DNA of 64,000 nucleotides, taken from NCBI RefSeq assembly GCF_021869765.1, contig NZ_CP084580.1, positions 992,001 through 1,056,000 on the forward strand, written 5' to 3'. Positions 25,729-35,421 of this stretch are shown piece by piece. The notes below the pieces were generated by a model. It saw only the letters and a list, made by a program, of their open reading frames with translations, made no database searches and had not been told where the DNA came from. Within the stretch, counting starts at the first letter, position 1, and each line of letters begins with the position of its first letter. The DNA comes from Chryseobacterium sp. MEBOG06. Lineage in GTDB: Bacteria; Bacteroidota; Bacteroidia; Flavobacteriales; Weeksellaceae. Position numbers and translations under genes: made by a program.

Positions 25729-27759
25729 TTATTGAAAATCAGAATCTTTTGCCTGGTTAATCAAACAAGACTGTACTGCGAGATTGATTTCCATTCCACC
25801 CATATTCTGGATCATAGTGAACGGAAATTTCACCCCTGAAACCTCTTTGTAATCAGCGAAGCTGGTAGGAATAGATCCTCCTTCTCCAACTTTTACTTCT
25901 CCGGTTTTCAAGCCTGTTTTTACACTGTAGTAATAGGTTTGTTTCGGACCTTTCACTACATAAGAATCTTCATTGTTATATTTTTCAATACCTGCTAATT
26001 TCAGCTCTGTTGATTTTGCAAAAGTAAGCTCAGGGAAAAGTTCCGGCTCAGCCATTTCTGCTTTTTGCTTATCGTTCAGAGGAGTTTTATTTCCTTGCGT
26101 TACTGCATAACCGTCTTTACCATCAAAAACAATTTTCTGAATGTTATTACCCATCATTTTCATATCTAAAGCCATTTTTCCGCCTTTAGCCTGAATCAGT
26201 TTCATGGTCATATCCATTCCCTGAATTTTGGTAGTGGCATCTCTGGTAATAGAGGTTACTTTTTGAACAGCTGCCAGCCCTCCGATAGCATTGATGTATT
26301 TATCTGCTACAGAACCGATACTTACACTGGCATCTGCTTTTTGAACAGAAGGTTTACCTACAGGATTTGCTTCTTTATCAAAGTATTTTACCGGATATCC
26401 TAATTTTTCAAGCCCTTCAGAAATGTCAGAAGCTTTTCCTGCAACGAAGATTCTGCTTTGATTGGGAAGGATTGTAGTTTTTACAGCATTGGAAACATCT
26501 GCAGAAGTTACCTTATCAATAGATTTCAGATAATTGGTATAAAAATCGGCAGGCAGATCCTGTATTTTTTGATTCAATGCAAATCTTGCAATAGTTTCAG
26601 GCTTCTCTAAAGACATGATGAAAGCGCCTTTCAGTTTGGCTTTAGCATTTGCCAGTTCTTCAGGTTTTACCGTAGAAATTGCATTAAGTTCATTGATTAA
26701 TTCCTGAATGGCTTTATCAGTAACCTCATTTCTCACACTTGTATCTGCAGAGAACTCAGGAGAATATTTGCTGGCGCTCATTGTGGAATAAGCTCCATAG
26801 GTAAATCCGTTTTTTTCTCTCAGATTCATGAAAAGTCTGGCTTCACCTCCGCCACCAAGAATATAATTGGCAATGGTTGCAGGGAAGTAATTCGGATCTT
26901 TCATTTTAAGTGTATTCAGATTGCTTACTGATAATACAGACTGCACTGCTGAAGGAACATCTACGACATCAATCTCTGTTTTCGCTACATTAGATGCGGG
27001 CTCTAATGCTGCAAATTTTGTGTTTGACTTTTTCCAGTTTCCAAAAGCCTTTTCTATTAATGGTTTTACCTGATCGAATTTTACATCTCCAACAATTATT
27101 AAATAAGCATTGTCAGGAACATAATATTTATTGTAAATATTCTGAACATCTGCCAGTTGTATTTTGTTGATCGTTTCTATAGTTTCAAATTCTCCTCTCG
27201 ATGTATTTTTACCATACATTAACGCATTTGATACTTTTGCAGCGATAGACGAGGCATTTTTCTCATCAGATTTTAAGCCCTCAATTGTTCTTTCTTTTGC
27301 ATTTTGAATTTCTTCAGCAGAAAACTTAGGGTTCACAATCGCATCAGCCATAAGCCCCAATACTTCAGGGAAATATTTCGAAAGAGAATTGGAAGATGCT
27401 CCATTAGAACTAAAACTAAGATTAGCTCCTAAAAAGTCTATTTTTTTATTAAAATCATCCTTGCTCAGATGAGTGGTTCCATTATCAAGCTGGCTGGCCA
27501 TGATCTCACTTACTCCGGCAATATTTCCTTCATAATAAGGAGGTCTGTCCATGGAAAGAGTGGTATTTACTCTTGGCAGTTTGTTGTTTTCAACAACCAT
27601 TACAGTAAGGCCGTTGCTTAGCTGGAAAGTTTTTGGCTTGGCAATATTGATCGCAGGAGTAGCCCCTGGTTTCGGCATTGCATTAAGGTCAATTTTTTGG
27701 GCAGAGAGCATTCCTGCAAATAAAAATGCCGCTGCTATATAGGTGAATTGCTTTTTCAT
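25729..27759 (-). CDS. M16 peptidase-like protein lacking the zinc motif, with extra C-terminal domain
   Basis: A 676-residue exported protein (signal peptide ending at about residue 20, GMLSAQ). Residues about 35-460 have the two homologous M16B halves, but the HxxEH zinc motif is missing: the equivalent region reads AGVSEIMASQLDNGTTHLS. GGGEARLFMNLREKNGFTYG, the R/Y substrate-anchoring segment of the second half, is present. Residues about 480-670 form an additional beta-rich domain resembling outer-membrane lipoprotein-carrier-like folds. It follows the zinc-containing M16 gene by 8 bases, so it is most likely the non-catalytic partner of a heterodimer. Confidence 0.88.
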   Translation of the reverse strand: MKKQFTYIAAAFLFAGMLSAQKIDLNAMPKPGATPAINIAKPKTFQLSNGLTVMVVENNKLPRVNTTLSMDRPPYYEGNIAGVSEIMASQLDNGTTHLSKDDFNKKIDFLGANLSFSSNGASSNSLSKYFPEVLGLMADAIVNPKFSAEEIQNAKERTIEGLKSDEKNASSIAAKVSNALMYGKNTSRGEFETIETINKIQLADVQNIYNKYYVPDNAYLIIVGDVKFDQVKPLIEKAFGNWKKSNTKFAALEPASNVAKTEIDVVDVPSAVQSVLSVSNLNTLKMKDPNYFPATIANYILGGGGEARLFMNLREKNGFTYGAYSTMSASKYSPEFSADTSVRNEVTDKAIQELINELNAISTVKPEELANAKAKLKGAFIMSLEKPETIARFALNQKIQDLPADFYTNYLKSIDKVTSADVSNAVKTTILPNQSRIFVAGKASDISEGLEKLGYPVKYFDKEANPVGKPSVQKADASVSIGSVADKYINAIGGLAAVQKVTSITRDATTKIQGMDMTMKLIQAKGGKMALDMKMMGNNIQKIVFDGKDGYAVTQGNKTPLNDKQKAEMAEPELFPELTFAKSTELKLAGIEKYNNEDSYVVKGPKQTYYYSVKTGLKTGEVKVGEGGSIPTSFADYKEVSGVKFPFTMIQNMGGMEINLAVQSCLINQAKDSDFQ

Positions 27760-27767
27760 GGGTAAGA

Positions 27768-29081
27768 TTATTTTTTCTCAGGAACGTAGTTAATAATGAT
27801 TCTTTGGTTAGGATTCAGATACTTTTTAGCAGCATTCTGCAAATCCTGTCTTGTGATAGATCTGTAAATGTCGATTTCCTTATTGATAAGATTTGTATTT
27901 CCCATCAATACATGATTGGTTGCCAAAGAAGCCGCAATTCCCTGAATACTTGAGTTTTGGTTGACAAACTGATTTTCAAACTGGTTTTGAAGCTTTTGAT
28001 AATCCTCTTCGGAAATAAGAGTAGTCTGAAGTTTTTTAATTTCAGCATCAATATCAGTCTGAAGGGTCTGCTTAGTAGTCTGTCCCATCGGAATGGCAAA
28101 GAAGGCGAAAATACTGTAATCTTCAAGCCCCTGATTGAATGCAGCTACCTGAAGTGCTTTTTTCTCCTGATCAACTAATTTTTTATAAAGTACAGATGAT
28201 TTTCCGTTGCTTAAATAAGAAGAAAGCATATCCAGAACATAGGCATCTTTCTCTTTGTTCGCTGGTGTTCTGTATGCGAAGACATAGGCAGGAAGCTGAA
28301 TGTTCGGGTCAGTTGCCGTTACTTCTTTTTCCTGAGTAATAGGAGCGTCTTTAGGAAAATCTTTCGGGTAAATAGTACCTTTCGGAATACCACCGTAATA
28401 TTCTTCAATCCATTTTTTAGTCTGTTCAGTCTTAATATCTCCTGCTACCACCAAAGTTGCATTGTTTGGAACATAATATTTTTTATAAAATGCCTGGAAT
28501 TCTTCAAGCTTTGCAGAATTAAGATCTTCCATAGAACCGATGGTTGGCCAGTTGTACGGGTGATTGGTAAACAGGTTTTTCTGGATAGTAGGGAAAAGAT
28601 TTCCATAAGGCTGATTATCCATTCTCAATCTCTTTTCTTCTTTTACTACCTCTCTCTGAGTATCTACACCAATCTGGTTGATTTCCGCATGACGCATTCT
28701 TTCAGCTTCCATCCACAGTCCGAGTTGCTCGTTATTGGAAGGGAAAGTCTCATAGTAATACGTTCTGTCATTAGTAGTGTTAGCATTATTTTGTCCTCCG
28801 TTTGATGAAACGATCTTGAACCATTCTCCTCTTTTTATGTTTGGAGTACCTTCAAATAAGAGGTGTTCAAAAAAGTGTGCAAAGCCGGTTCTTCCCTTTA
28901 CTTCATCCTTGGCACCTACATGGTACATTACCCCGGTGGTAACTACCGGAGCGGAGTTATCTTGATGAAGAATTACATGAAGACCATTGGGAAGGTCATA
29001 CTCTTCAAATTTAATTTGCTGTGCATTTAGCATGAGTCCGAAGAAAGACACAGCAGCAGAAGAAAGAAGTCGCTTTTTCAT
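27768..29081 (-). CDS. M16 family zinc metallopeptidase (catalytic subunit)
   Basis: A 437-residue exported peptidase. The ATG at 29081 is chosen because MKKRLLSSAAVSFFGLMLNAQ is a clear signal peptide; an in-frame ATG at 29156 would add an unlikely 25 residues. The zinc-binding inverzincin motif HFFEHLLFEG lies near residue 67, and the distal Glu lies in the ETFPSNNEQLGLWMEAERMR stretch. RTPANKEKDAYVLDMLSSYL is in the second half. It probably degrades peptides in the periplasm, paired with the inactive homologue encoded downstream. Confidence 0.93.
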   Translation of the reverse strand: MKKRLLSSAAVSFFGLMLNAQQIKFEEYDLPNGLHVILHQDNSAPVVTTGVMYHVGAKDEVKGRTGFAHFFEHLLFEGTPNIKRGEWFKIVSSNGGQNNANTTNDRTYYYETFPSNNEQLGLWMEAERMRHAEINQIGVDTQREVVKEEKRLRMDNQPYGNLFPTIQKNLFTNHPYNWPTIGSMEDLNSAKLEEFQAFYKKYYVPNNATLVVAGDIKTEQTKKWIEEYYGGIPKGTIYPKDFPKDAPITQEKEVTATDPNIQLPAYVFAYRTPANKEKDAYVLDMLSSYLSNGKSSVLYKKLVDQEKKALQVAAFNQGLEDYSIFAFFAIPMGQTTKQTLQTDIDAEIKKLQTTLISEEDYQKLQNQFENQFVNQNSSIQGIAASLATNHVLMGNTNLINKEIDIYRSITRQDLQNAAKKYLNPNQRIIINYVPEKK

Positions 29082-29215
29082 AAAATTAGAAATTGTTTGG
29101 TCAATTAGTAAGAAAAGTGAATTAAATGTTACAAATACTTTAAAATTTAGTAACATCCAACTATGGACCCTCGACCAGAATACTACCTCTAATATCCAAC
29201 TTCCTTAATCAAAAT

Positions 29216-29245
29216 TTGATTTCTCCTCTGAATACATTAATTTTG
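29216..29245 (+). promoter_or_regulatory. promoter of the UvrD-like helicase gene
   Basis: TTTG (TTG at 29216-29218) and TAATTTTG (29238-29245) are 19 bases apart. The predicted transcript starts near 29252, which excludes the upstream ATG at 29216 as the start codon. Confidence 0.7.
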
Positions 29246-29269
29246 TGTTTCCAAAATTTTTTTTGCAGT

Positions 29270-31600
29270 ATGGACTACCTGAAAGGACTCAATGAATCAC
29301 AATATGAAGCCGTTACCTCTTTACAAGGCCCTCTGATGGTACTTGCGGGTGCGGGTTCCGGAAAAACACGTGTGCTTACAATGCGTATTGCCCACCTTAT
29401 CCATAACGGAATAGATCCTTTCAATATCCTGGCGCTTACCTTTACCAACAAAGCAGCACGGGAAATGAAAGACCGTATTGCAAAAGTAGTAGGAGAGAGC
29501 AATTCAAGAAGCCTTTGGATGGGAACATTTCACTCGGTTTTTGCAAGAATACTAAGAATTGAAGCCCATTATTTAGGATATCCTTCTAATTTTACCATCT
29601 ACGATCAACAGGATGCTTTGAACGTGATCAAAAAAGTACTGAAGGATATGAATATCGATGCTGATCTTTATAAACCTAAAAAAGTTCAGGCGAGAATTTC
29701 AACCTATAAGAACAACCTGATTACAGTAAAAGCATATTTCAACAACCCTGAACTGATGGAAGCGGATGAAAAGGCAAATATGAAATTTATTGGCCAGATC
29801 TACCAGAGATATGTAGATGCATGTTTCAGAAACGGTTCCATGGATTTTGATGATCTTTTGTTAAAAACAAATGAATTATTAACCCGTTTTCCGGAAGTAC
29901 TGGCAAAATATCAGGACAGATTCAGATACATCATGGTGGATGAGTACCAGGATACCAACCACTCACAATATCTGATTGTAAAGGCTCTGGCCTCTAAGTT
30001 TGAGAATCTTTGCGTGGTAGGTGATGATGCCCAGTCCATCTATTCTTTCCGTGGTGCAAATATCCATAATATCTTAAACTTTAAAAAAGACTATACTGAC
30101 GCAAAAACAGTGTCTTTGGAACAGAACTACCGTTCTACTCAGAATATCGTCAATGCGGCCAATGTAGTTATCGCAAAAAATTTACAGCAGTTTAAGAAGA
30201 ATGTATTCAGTGATAACGAAGAAGGGGATAAGATAAAGATTTACCGCTCACTTTCTGATGCTGATGAAGCCAACTTTGTAGCCGGAAATATCTGGGAACT
30301 TCGTAACCGTGATCAGAGAAAGTACAGTGATTTTGCTATTTTATACAGAACAAACTCTCAGACCAGAGCATTTGAAGATGCTTTGAGACGCAAAAATATT
30401 CCGTATAAAGTATATGGAGGACTTTCTTTCTACCAAAGAAAAGAAGTAAAAGACTTAATCGGGTACCTTCGTCTTCTGATCAATGAAAACGATTCTGAAG
30501 CGCTGATGAGAATTATCAATTATCCTACAAGGGGAATTGGAGAAACGACACAGAATAAACTGATTGTTTTTGCCGATGCACACAATATTGCGGTATCAAA
30601 AGTTTTAGATAATCTTCCAATGTATGCTCCACAGCTGGGCTTAAACAATGGCGTTTTAAATAAACTGAACGACTTTTGGTCCATGATAAAAGCATTCCAG
30701 GTATTGCTTAAAACTGAAACGGCTTACAGTGTTGCAATGGAAGTAGCTAAACGAAGCGGTTTAATCAAATTCCTTAAAGATGATCAGACGCCCGAAGGAG
30801 TTTCCAGAGTAGAGAACGTTCAGGAATTGATGAACTCTATGCAGGGATTCATTGAAGAACAGATGCAGCTGGAGGATGGAGATGCAAGCCTTTCCAATTT
30901 CCTTGAGAATATTGCCCTTTCTGCAGATACTCAGGATAAGAATCTGGGAGATGATATGGTTTCATTGATGACTATTCACCTTTCAAAAGGATTGGAATTC
31001 CCGGTGGTACATCTGGTGGGACTTGAAGAAAATCTTTTCCCAAGTTTTATGAGTTCAGCAACCAGGGAAGATCTGGAAGAAGAAAGAAGACTTTTCTATG
31101 TTGCATTAACCAGAGCTGAAAAGCAGGTGTTCTTCTCATATGCTGTTTCCCGTTTCCAATGGGGGAAAATTACTGATGCAGAACCTTCAAGATTCTTAAG
31201 TGAAATTGATGATGAATATATTGAATTCCTTAATCCTGTACTGGAAAAGAGATTTATCAATAATGCCGGTGTAAAATCCAATATTTTTGATGAACACCCT
31301 TCTGAAATGAAAAGTTTCAAAAAGGTTGAGAAAAAAACGATTGAAAGGGGAGATAGTTCAAAACCGGCGCCGGAACAAAGAAAGCTGAAACCGGTAAGCA
31401 CTGCCAAAATTATCAATCCAAGCGGAGCTTCTTCTCAGGATATTGAGGTAGGCGATAAAGTAAGGCATGATCGTTTCGGAATAGGAGAAGTTAGTTTTCT
31501 GGACGGAACTGACCCTCAGAATATCAAAGCAAAGGTTATTTTTATCCATGAAGGTGAGAAAAATCTGATTTTAAAATATGCTAAACTGACCAAGATTTAG
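29270..31600 (+). CDS. uvrD: ATP-dependent DNA helicase, UvrD/PcrA type (superfamily 1)
   Basis: A 776-residue 3'-5' DNA helicase for repair and replication restart. Q-motif LNESQYEAV, Walker A LAGAGSGKTRVL (residues about 23-34), motif Ia LTFTNKAAREMKDR, motif II VDEYQDTNHSQY, motif III VGDDAQSIYSFRGA, motif IV LEQNYRST, motif V LMTIHLSKGLEF and motif VI LFYVALTRAEKQ are all present in order. The C-terminus has the Tudor-like RNAP-binding segment VGDKVRHDRFGIGEVSFL, as in PcrA. The ATG at 29270 is chosen from the promoter position and the conserved start. Confidence 0.95.
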   Translation: MDYLKGLNESQYEAVTSLQGPLMVLAGAGSGKTRVLTMRIAHLIHNGIDPFNILALTFTNKAAREMKDRIAKVVGESNSRSLWMGTFHSVFARILRIEAHYLGYPSNFTIYDQQDALNVIKKVLKDMNIDADLYKPKKVQARISTYKNNLITVKAYFNNPELMEADEKANMKFIGQIYQRYVDACFRNGSMDFDDLLLKTNELLTRFPEVLAKYQDRFRYIMVDEYQDTNHSQYLIVKALASKFENLCVVGDDAQSIYSFRGANIHNILNFKKDYTDAKTVSLEQNYRSTQNIVNAANVVIAKNLQQFKKNVFSDNEEGDKIKIYRSLSDADEANFVAGNIWELRNRDQRKYSDFAILYRTNSQTRAFEDALRRKNIPYKVYGGLSFYQRKEVKDLIGYLRLLINENDSEALMRIINYPTRGIGETTQNKLIVFADAHNIAVSKVLDNLPMYAPQLGLNNGVLNKLNDFWSMIKAFQVLLKTETAYSVAMEVAKRSGLIKFLKDDQTPEGVSRVENVQELMNSMQGFIEEQMQLEDGDASLSNFLENIALSADTQDKNLGDDMVSLMTIHLSKGLEFPVVHLVGLEENLFPSFMSSATREDLEEERRLFYVALTRAEKQVFFSYAVSRFQWGKITDAEPSRFLSEIDDEYIEFLNPVLEKRFINNAGVKSNIFDEHPSEMKSFKKVEKKTIERGDSSKPAPEQRKLKPVSTAKIINPSGASSQDIEVGDKVRHDRFGIGEVSFLDGTDPQNIKAKVIFIHEGEKNLILKYAKLTKI

Positions 31601-31623
31601 ACTTTTAAACGTATAAAATACAA

Positions 31624-31652
31624 AACGGATTCAATTTTTGAGTCCGTTTTTT
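31624..31652 (+). terminator. terminator of the helicase gene
   Basis: ACGGATTCAA pairs with TTGAGTCCGT (one G-T pair), followed by seven T's. Confidence 0.85.
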
Positions 31653-31741
31653 TGTGTGTTAAAATTTCTGAAAATAACTTTATAATTAGTATTTTTAATA
31701 AGGGAATAGAAATAAACAATTAACATCTTTTATAAAAATTA

Positions 31742-31764
31742 TAGTCTATTGATATTGTAGACTA
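31742..31764. promoter_or_regulatory. inverted repeat overlapping the -33 region of the TonB receptor promoter
   Basis: TAGTCTA and TAGACTA are perfect inverted copies around a 9-base spacer. The spacer and right arm contain the TTG at -33, so a bound regulator would compete with sigma factor. Confidence 0.5.
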
Positions 31765-31784
31765 ATAAATATATTTTACCTTTG
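31755..31784 (+). promoter_or_regulatory. promoter of the 923-residue TonB receptor gene
   Basis: TTG (31755-31757) and TACCTTTG (31777-31784) are 19 bases apart, 43 bases upstream of the ATG. Confidence 0.65.
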
Positions 31785-31827
31785 CTGACTCAAAAAACAT
31801 AAATGTTCAACCTTTGAAGTAAACTAT

Positions 31828-34599
31828 ATGAGAAATAAAAAGACTATTGTTTCAGCCTCTGTTCTGTTTTTCCTTGGGGTTTTTACCTACGGGCAGGAAA
31901 AAGACAGCATTACAGTAAAAAAAGACAGTGTAAAGACAAATAATGTTGAAGAGGTGGTTGTATTGGGATCACGAGCCGGTGCCAGATCTAAAATAGACAG
32001 TCCGGTTCCTGTAGATGTATTCAACGTAAAAGAATCATCTGTGATTCTTCCGCAGACGAATATCGGACAGATTCTGAATGCCGTTGCTCCATCTTTCACT
32101 TCCACGGTTCAGACCAATTCTGATGGGACAGACCATTTGGATCCTGCCCAGCTGAGAGGATTGGGACCGGATCAGGTATTGGTTTTGGTTAACGGAAAAA
32201 GAAGACATACATCAGCATTGGTGAATGTAAACGGGACACCGGGGAGAGGTACAGTAGGTACCGACCTGAATTCAATTCCGTCTTTTGCTTTGAACAGAAT
32301 TGAAGTATTGAGAGATGGTGCATCAGCCCAGTATGGATCGGATGCCATTGCAGGAGTGATCAACCTTGAACTGAAAAAAGATACCGGAAAACTGGCAGGG
32401 CAGATCAGCTATGGAGGAAATCTGACTCCTGCAGCCAATGACCATACCGGAGATTTTGATGGCCAGAATATTCAGGTGGACCTTAACTACGGAAATAAAA
32501 TCGGAAAGAGAGGTGGTTTCTTTAATATTACATGGACTTCCCAGTTCAGAAATCCAACCTATAGAGCAGGAACTGAAAATGCGCCTATTTATAATGCCTA
32601 TAATGCTATTGAGCAGCGTGCTTTGAACAATGGAGTGAACCTTTCTTCTCTTTTTAGTAATATTAAGGATACCCCCAATGCGCAGCAAATTGTTAATTAC
32701 GTTCATCAATATGCCCAGGAGGTAAGTTATTTTTCCCCGACTCTGCAAAGTTCTATACAGGGTGCTAATTCTATCGCGGCCTTGCAAGGAGTTTTGGGTG
32801 CTAATCAATTTACCACAGACCAGCTTAATTATATTACCGATCAGGAGCTTGCTTACAGAGGTCAGACAAGGAAAGATTTCAATATGCAGGTTGGGCAATC
32901 CAAGCTCAATAACCACCAGTTTTTTATAAACGCTGAATTACCAATAAGTGATGACTGGAAAGTTTATACTTTCGGAGGGTACAGCATAAGACATGGTACT
33001 TCGGGAGGATTTTACAGAAGACCAAGAGAAAGCAGAACCTTTACAGGATTATACCCTAGCGGTTATTTACCGCAAATAGGAACCGATATTCAGGACCTTT
33101 CTTTAGCCGCTGGGATCAAAGGGAAATGGGAAGGATGGAATATTGATTTTAGCAATACTTTCGGACAGAATTCTTTTACTTATAACATCGGAAATACAGG
33201 AAATACTTCAATGCGTTTCGCTTCTCCTAATGAATTTAATGCCGGAGGTTTAAGATTTTCCCAGAATACGATCAATTTAGATTTCTCTAAAAAATATGAT
33301 GTATTGGAAGGAATCAACGTTGCCTTCGGAGGAGAACACCGTTATGAAAATTTTAAAATAACACAGGGAGAAGAAGCATCTTATCAGACATACGACCAGT
33401 ACGGAAACATCTGGAATGGAGATCCTACTCAAAGAGCAACTGATTTCTTTGGACAGCCTCTTCCCGGAGGTTCGCAGGTATTTAACGGTTTTAGACCTGA
33501 AAATGCTGTGAATAAAAACAGGCAGTCTTTAGCCGCTTATGCGGATGTAGAATTTAATTTTACCAATTGGTTTCTGGTAGATGCCGCAGCCAGATATGAG
33601 AATTATTCTGATTTTGGATCTACCTTTAATTATAAACTGGCTTCAAGGATCAAAGTAGCCCCTAATTTTAATGTGAGATTTGCAGGGTCTACAGGATTCA
33701 GAGCACCTTCTATTCACCAGATCTATTATAATGTAACCTCTACTTTATATACCAATAACCAGCTTCTGGAAGTGGGAACTTTCAGCAATGATTCTCAATT
33801 GGCAGAACAGTTGAATATGCCAAAACTGAAACAGGAAACTTCAAAATCGGCAAGCGTAGGGTTTACCTACAGAATCCCATCTGTGAATCTGACATTTACT
33901 GCTGATGGATATTTTACAAAAATTAATAACAGAATTATTCTTACAGACCAGTTTTTAAGAAAGGATGTGCCGGCAGCAGCACAATTGGAATACGACAAAT
34001 TAAATGTGAATGCAGCCCAGTTCTTTACCAATGCGATTGATACGGAAACTAAAGGATTGGATGTTGTGATTTCTCATAATACAAGATTCTCAGATTTTAA
34101 GTTAGATAATAATTTTGCAGTGAACCTGAATCAGACCAAGCAGGTAGGGCAAGTCCATTCTGCGGGACTGTTAGCATCTCCGGCTCTTGAAAAGATTTAT
34201 TTCTCTGAAAAATCAAGAGTGTATCTGGAAGAGGCTGTACCAAGAGTGAAAGCAAGTCTTTCCCACACTCTTTCATGGAAGAATGCAAGTTTCTACCTCA
34301 GAAATACCTATTTCGGAAAAGTGACCGGAGCAGATGTTGTGGATGCTAATGGTGATGGTATTACAGAACCTAATGAACACCAGAAGATAGGTGATAAGAT
34401 CATTACCGATATTTCTGTACTGTATCAGTTTACAAAAAATATAGGACTGACATTAGGCGTGAACAATGTTTTTGATATTTATCCCACTAAAAATCTTGCA
34501 GTGTCTACCAATAATGACCAGTTTATTTATTCACGTTCCACTTCACAGTTTGGACAGAACGGAAGATATGTTTTCACCAGATTGAACTTCAATTTTTAA
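31828..34599 (+). CDS. TonB-dependent outer-membrane receptor
   Basis: A 923-residue receptor for energised uptake across the outer membrane. The signal peptide ends near residue 22 (FFLGVFTYGQ), and a TonB-box-like VEEVVVLGSRAG lies near residue 40. The plug domain (about 55-180) includes VLVLVNGKRRHTSALVNVNG and VLRDGASAQYGSDAIAGVI; the barrel follows and ends in Phe (RLNFNF), as expected for BAM insertion. It lacks the N-terminal carboxypeptidase-like repeat of SusC proteins, and no SusD partner is adjacent. The substrate is unknown; it converges on the thiamine operon but has no TPP riboswitch of its own. Confidence 0.93.
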   Translation: MRNKKTIVSASVLFFLGVFTYGQEKDSITVKKDSVKTNNVEEVVVLGSRAGARSKIDSPVPVDVFNVKESSVILPQTNIGQILNAVAPSFTSTVQTNSDGTDHLDPAQLRGLGPDQVLVLVNGKRRHTSALVNVNGTPGRGTVGTDLNSIPSFALNRIEVLRDGASAQYGSDAIAGVINLELKKDTGKLAGQISYGGNLTPAANDHTGDFDGQNIQVDLNYGNKIGKRGGFFNITWTSQFRNPTYRAGTENAPIYNAYNAIEQRALNNGVNLSSLFSNIKDTPNAQQIVNYVHQYAQEVSYFSPTLQSSIQGANSIAALQGVLGANQFTTDQLNYITDQELAYRGQTRKDFNMQVGQSKLNNHQFFINAELPISDDWKVYTFGGYSIRHGTSGGFYRRPRESRTFTGLYPSGYLPQIGTDIQDLSLAAGIKGKWEGWNIDFSNTFGQNSFTYNIGNTGNTSMRFASPNEFNAGGLRFSQNTINLDFSKKYDVLEGINVAFGGEHRYENFKITQGEEASYQTYDQYGNIWNGDPTQRATDFFGQPLPGGSQVFNGFRPENAVNKNRQSLAAYADVEFNFTNWFLVDAAARYENYSDFGSTFNYKLASRIKVAPNFNVRFAGSTGFRAPSIHQIYYNVTSTLYTNNQLLEVGTFSNDSQLAEQLNMPKLKQETSKSASVGFTYRIPSVNLTFTADGYFTKINNRIILTDQFLRKDVPAAAQLEYDKLNVNAAQFFTNAIDTETKGLDVVISHNTRFSDFKLDNNFAVNLNQTKQVGQVHSAGLLASPALEKIYFSEKSRVYLEEAVPRVKASLSHTLSWKNASFYLRNTYFGKVTGADVVDANGDGITEPNEHQKIGDKIITDISVLYQFTKNIGLTLGVNNVFDIYPTKNLAVSTNNDQFIYSRSTSQFGQNGRYVFTRLNFNF

Positions 34600-34620
34600 T
34601 CAATACTATACTTTTAATAA

Positions 34621-34653
34621 AAAAACGGAACCAATATTTGGGTTCCGTTTTTT
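34621..34653 (+). terminator. terminator of the TonB receptor gene
   Basis: AAAAACGGAACC pairs with GGTTCCGTTTTT over 8 bases, followed by T's. Confidence 0.85.
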
Positions 34654-34770
34654 ATTTACGGTATTACTGGTGTATTAGATTTAAAATAAGATATATAATT
34701 GTTGTTTTTTATTGCTAAGAATGGACGAGTAATAAAAAGTAATTTATACATCCGTAAGGATTTTTCAGCT

Positions 34771-35421
34771 TTATTTCCAGATTTTCAGCTCATAGGCAGC
34801 TTCCCAGAAGTGATATTCCATTCGGGAGGCCATGGTGAAAGCTTCTGTCATTCTTTTTCTGGTTTTATCAGTGCTGTTTTCGGCTATTTTATCACAAATG
34901 GCAATCGCCTGATCCACTGCCGCCGAAAATTCTTCTCCTGCATACGTAGCAATCCATTTTTCATAAGGATTATCAATTGTATTTTGAGTATGGTAAATAT
35001 AATTTCCAACTTCTCTGTAAATCCAAAAGCAAGGAAGTACTGCTGCAACTGCTATTTCCACTGATTCCAAGGCTGCGGTACTTCTCAGGAAGTGAATATA
35101 ATGATGGCAGGCAGGTTGTAAAATACCTTTATCACTCACTCCGAAATCTTTGAAATAAGATTCATGCAGTGCATTTTCCACCACAATAGCATTCTCCGCA
35201 AAGCGCATGAAAGTAAGCACATCCTGAAGATCCGGAATCTTGGCTGCAATCAGGGAAAGTGTTCTCCCGAAGTGTTCCAGATATAAAGAGTCCTGAGCCA
35301 TATAAAAACGGAACTTTTCCTGCGGTAAGCTGCCGTCTGATAATTCTTTTATAAAGGGCATATCAAGAATAGACTGATAGCATTCTTCTATTGTGTTCCA
35401 GGTTTGTTCAGACCATTTCAT
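34771..35421 (-). CDS. tenA: aminopyrimidine aminohydrolase / thiaminase II
   Basis: A 216-residue helical TenA protein that salvages thiamine by hydrolysing degraded thiamine pyrimidines to HMP. The catalytic Cys lies in AAVLPCFWIYREVG (about residue 136), YMAQDSLYLEHF is the conserved active-site segment near residue 45, and the C-terminal HFWEAAYELKIW carries the active-site Glu. It is the last gene of the thi operon, and its start overlaps the thiD end by 14 bases. The operon is under the TPP riboswitch. Confidence 0.95.
   Translation of the reverse strand: MKWSEQTWNTIEECYQSILDMPFIKELSDGSLPQEKFRFYMAQDSLYLEHFGRTLSLIAAKIPDLQDVLTFMRFAENAIVVENALHESYFKDFGVSDKGILQPACHHYIHFLRSTAALESVEIAVAAVLPCFWIYREVGNYIYHTQNTIDNPYEKWIATYAGEEFSAAVDQAIAICDKIAENSTDKTRKRMTEAFTMASRMEYHFWEAAYELKIWK

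Noticed and set aside
29216..29269. Upstream in-frame ATG extending the UvrD-like helicase by 18 residues
   Set aside because: The TTG-N19-TAATTTTG promoter overlaps it, so it is outside the transcript, and the added residues do not match the family.
32323..32916. 197-residue minus strand frame inside the large TonB receptor
   Set aside because: It is antisense to a clearly conserved receptor plug and barrel, so it is a shadow of that gene's codon use.
31828..34599. TonB receptor as a thiamine transporter
   Set aside because: It converges on the thi operon but has its own promoter and no TPP riboswitch, so position alone is not enough.
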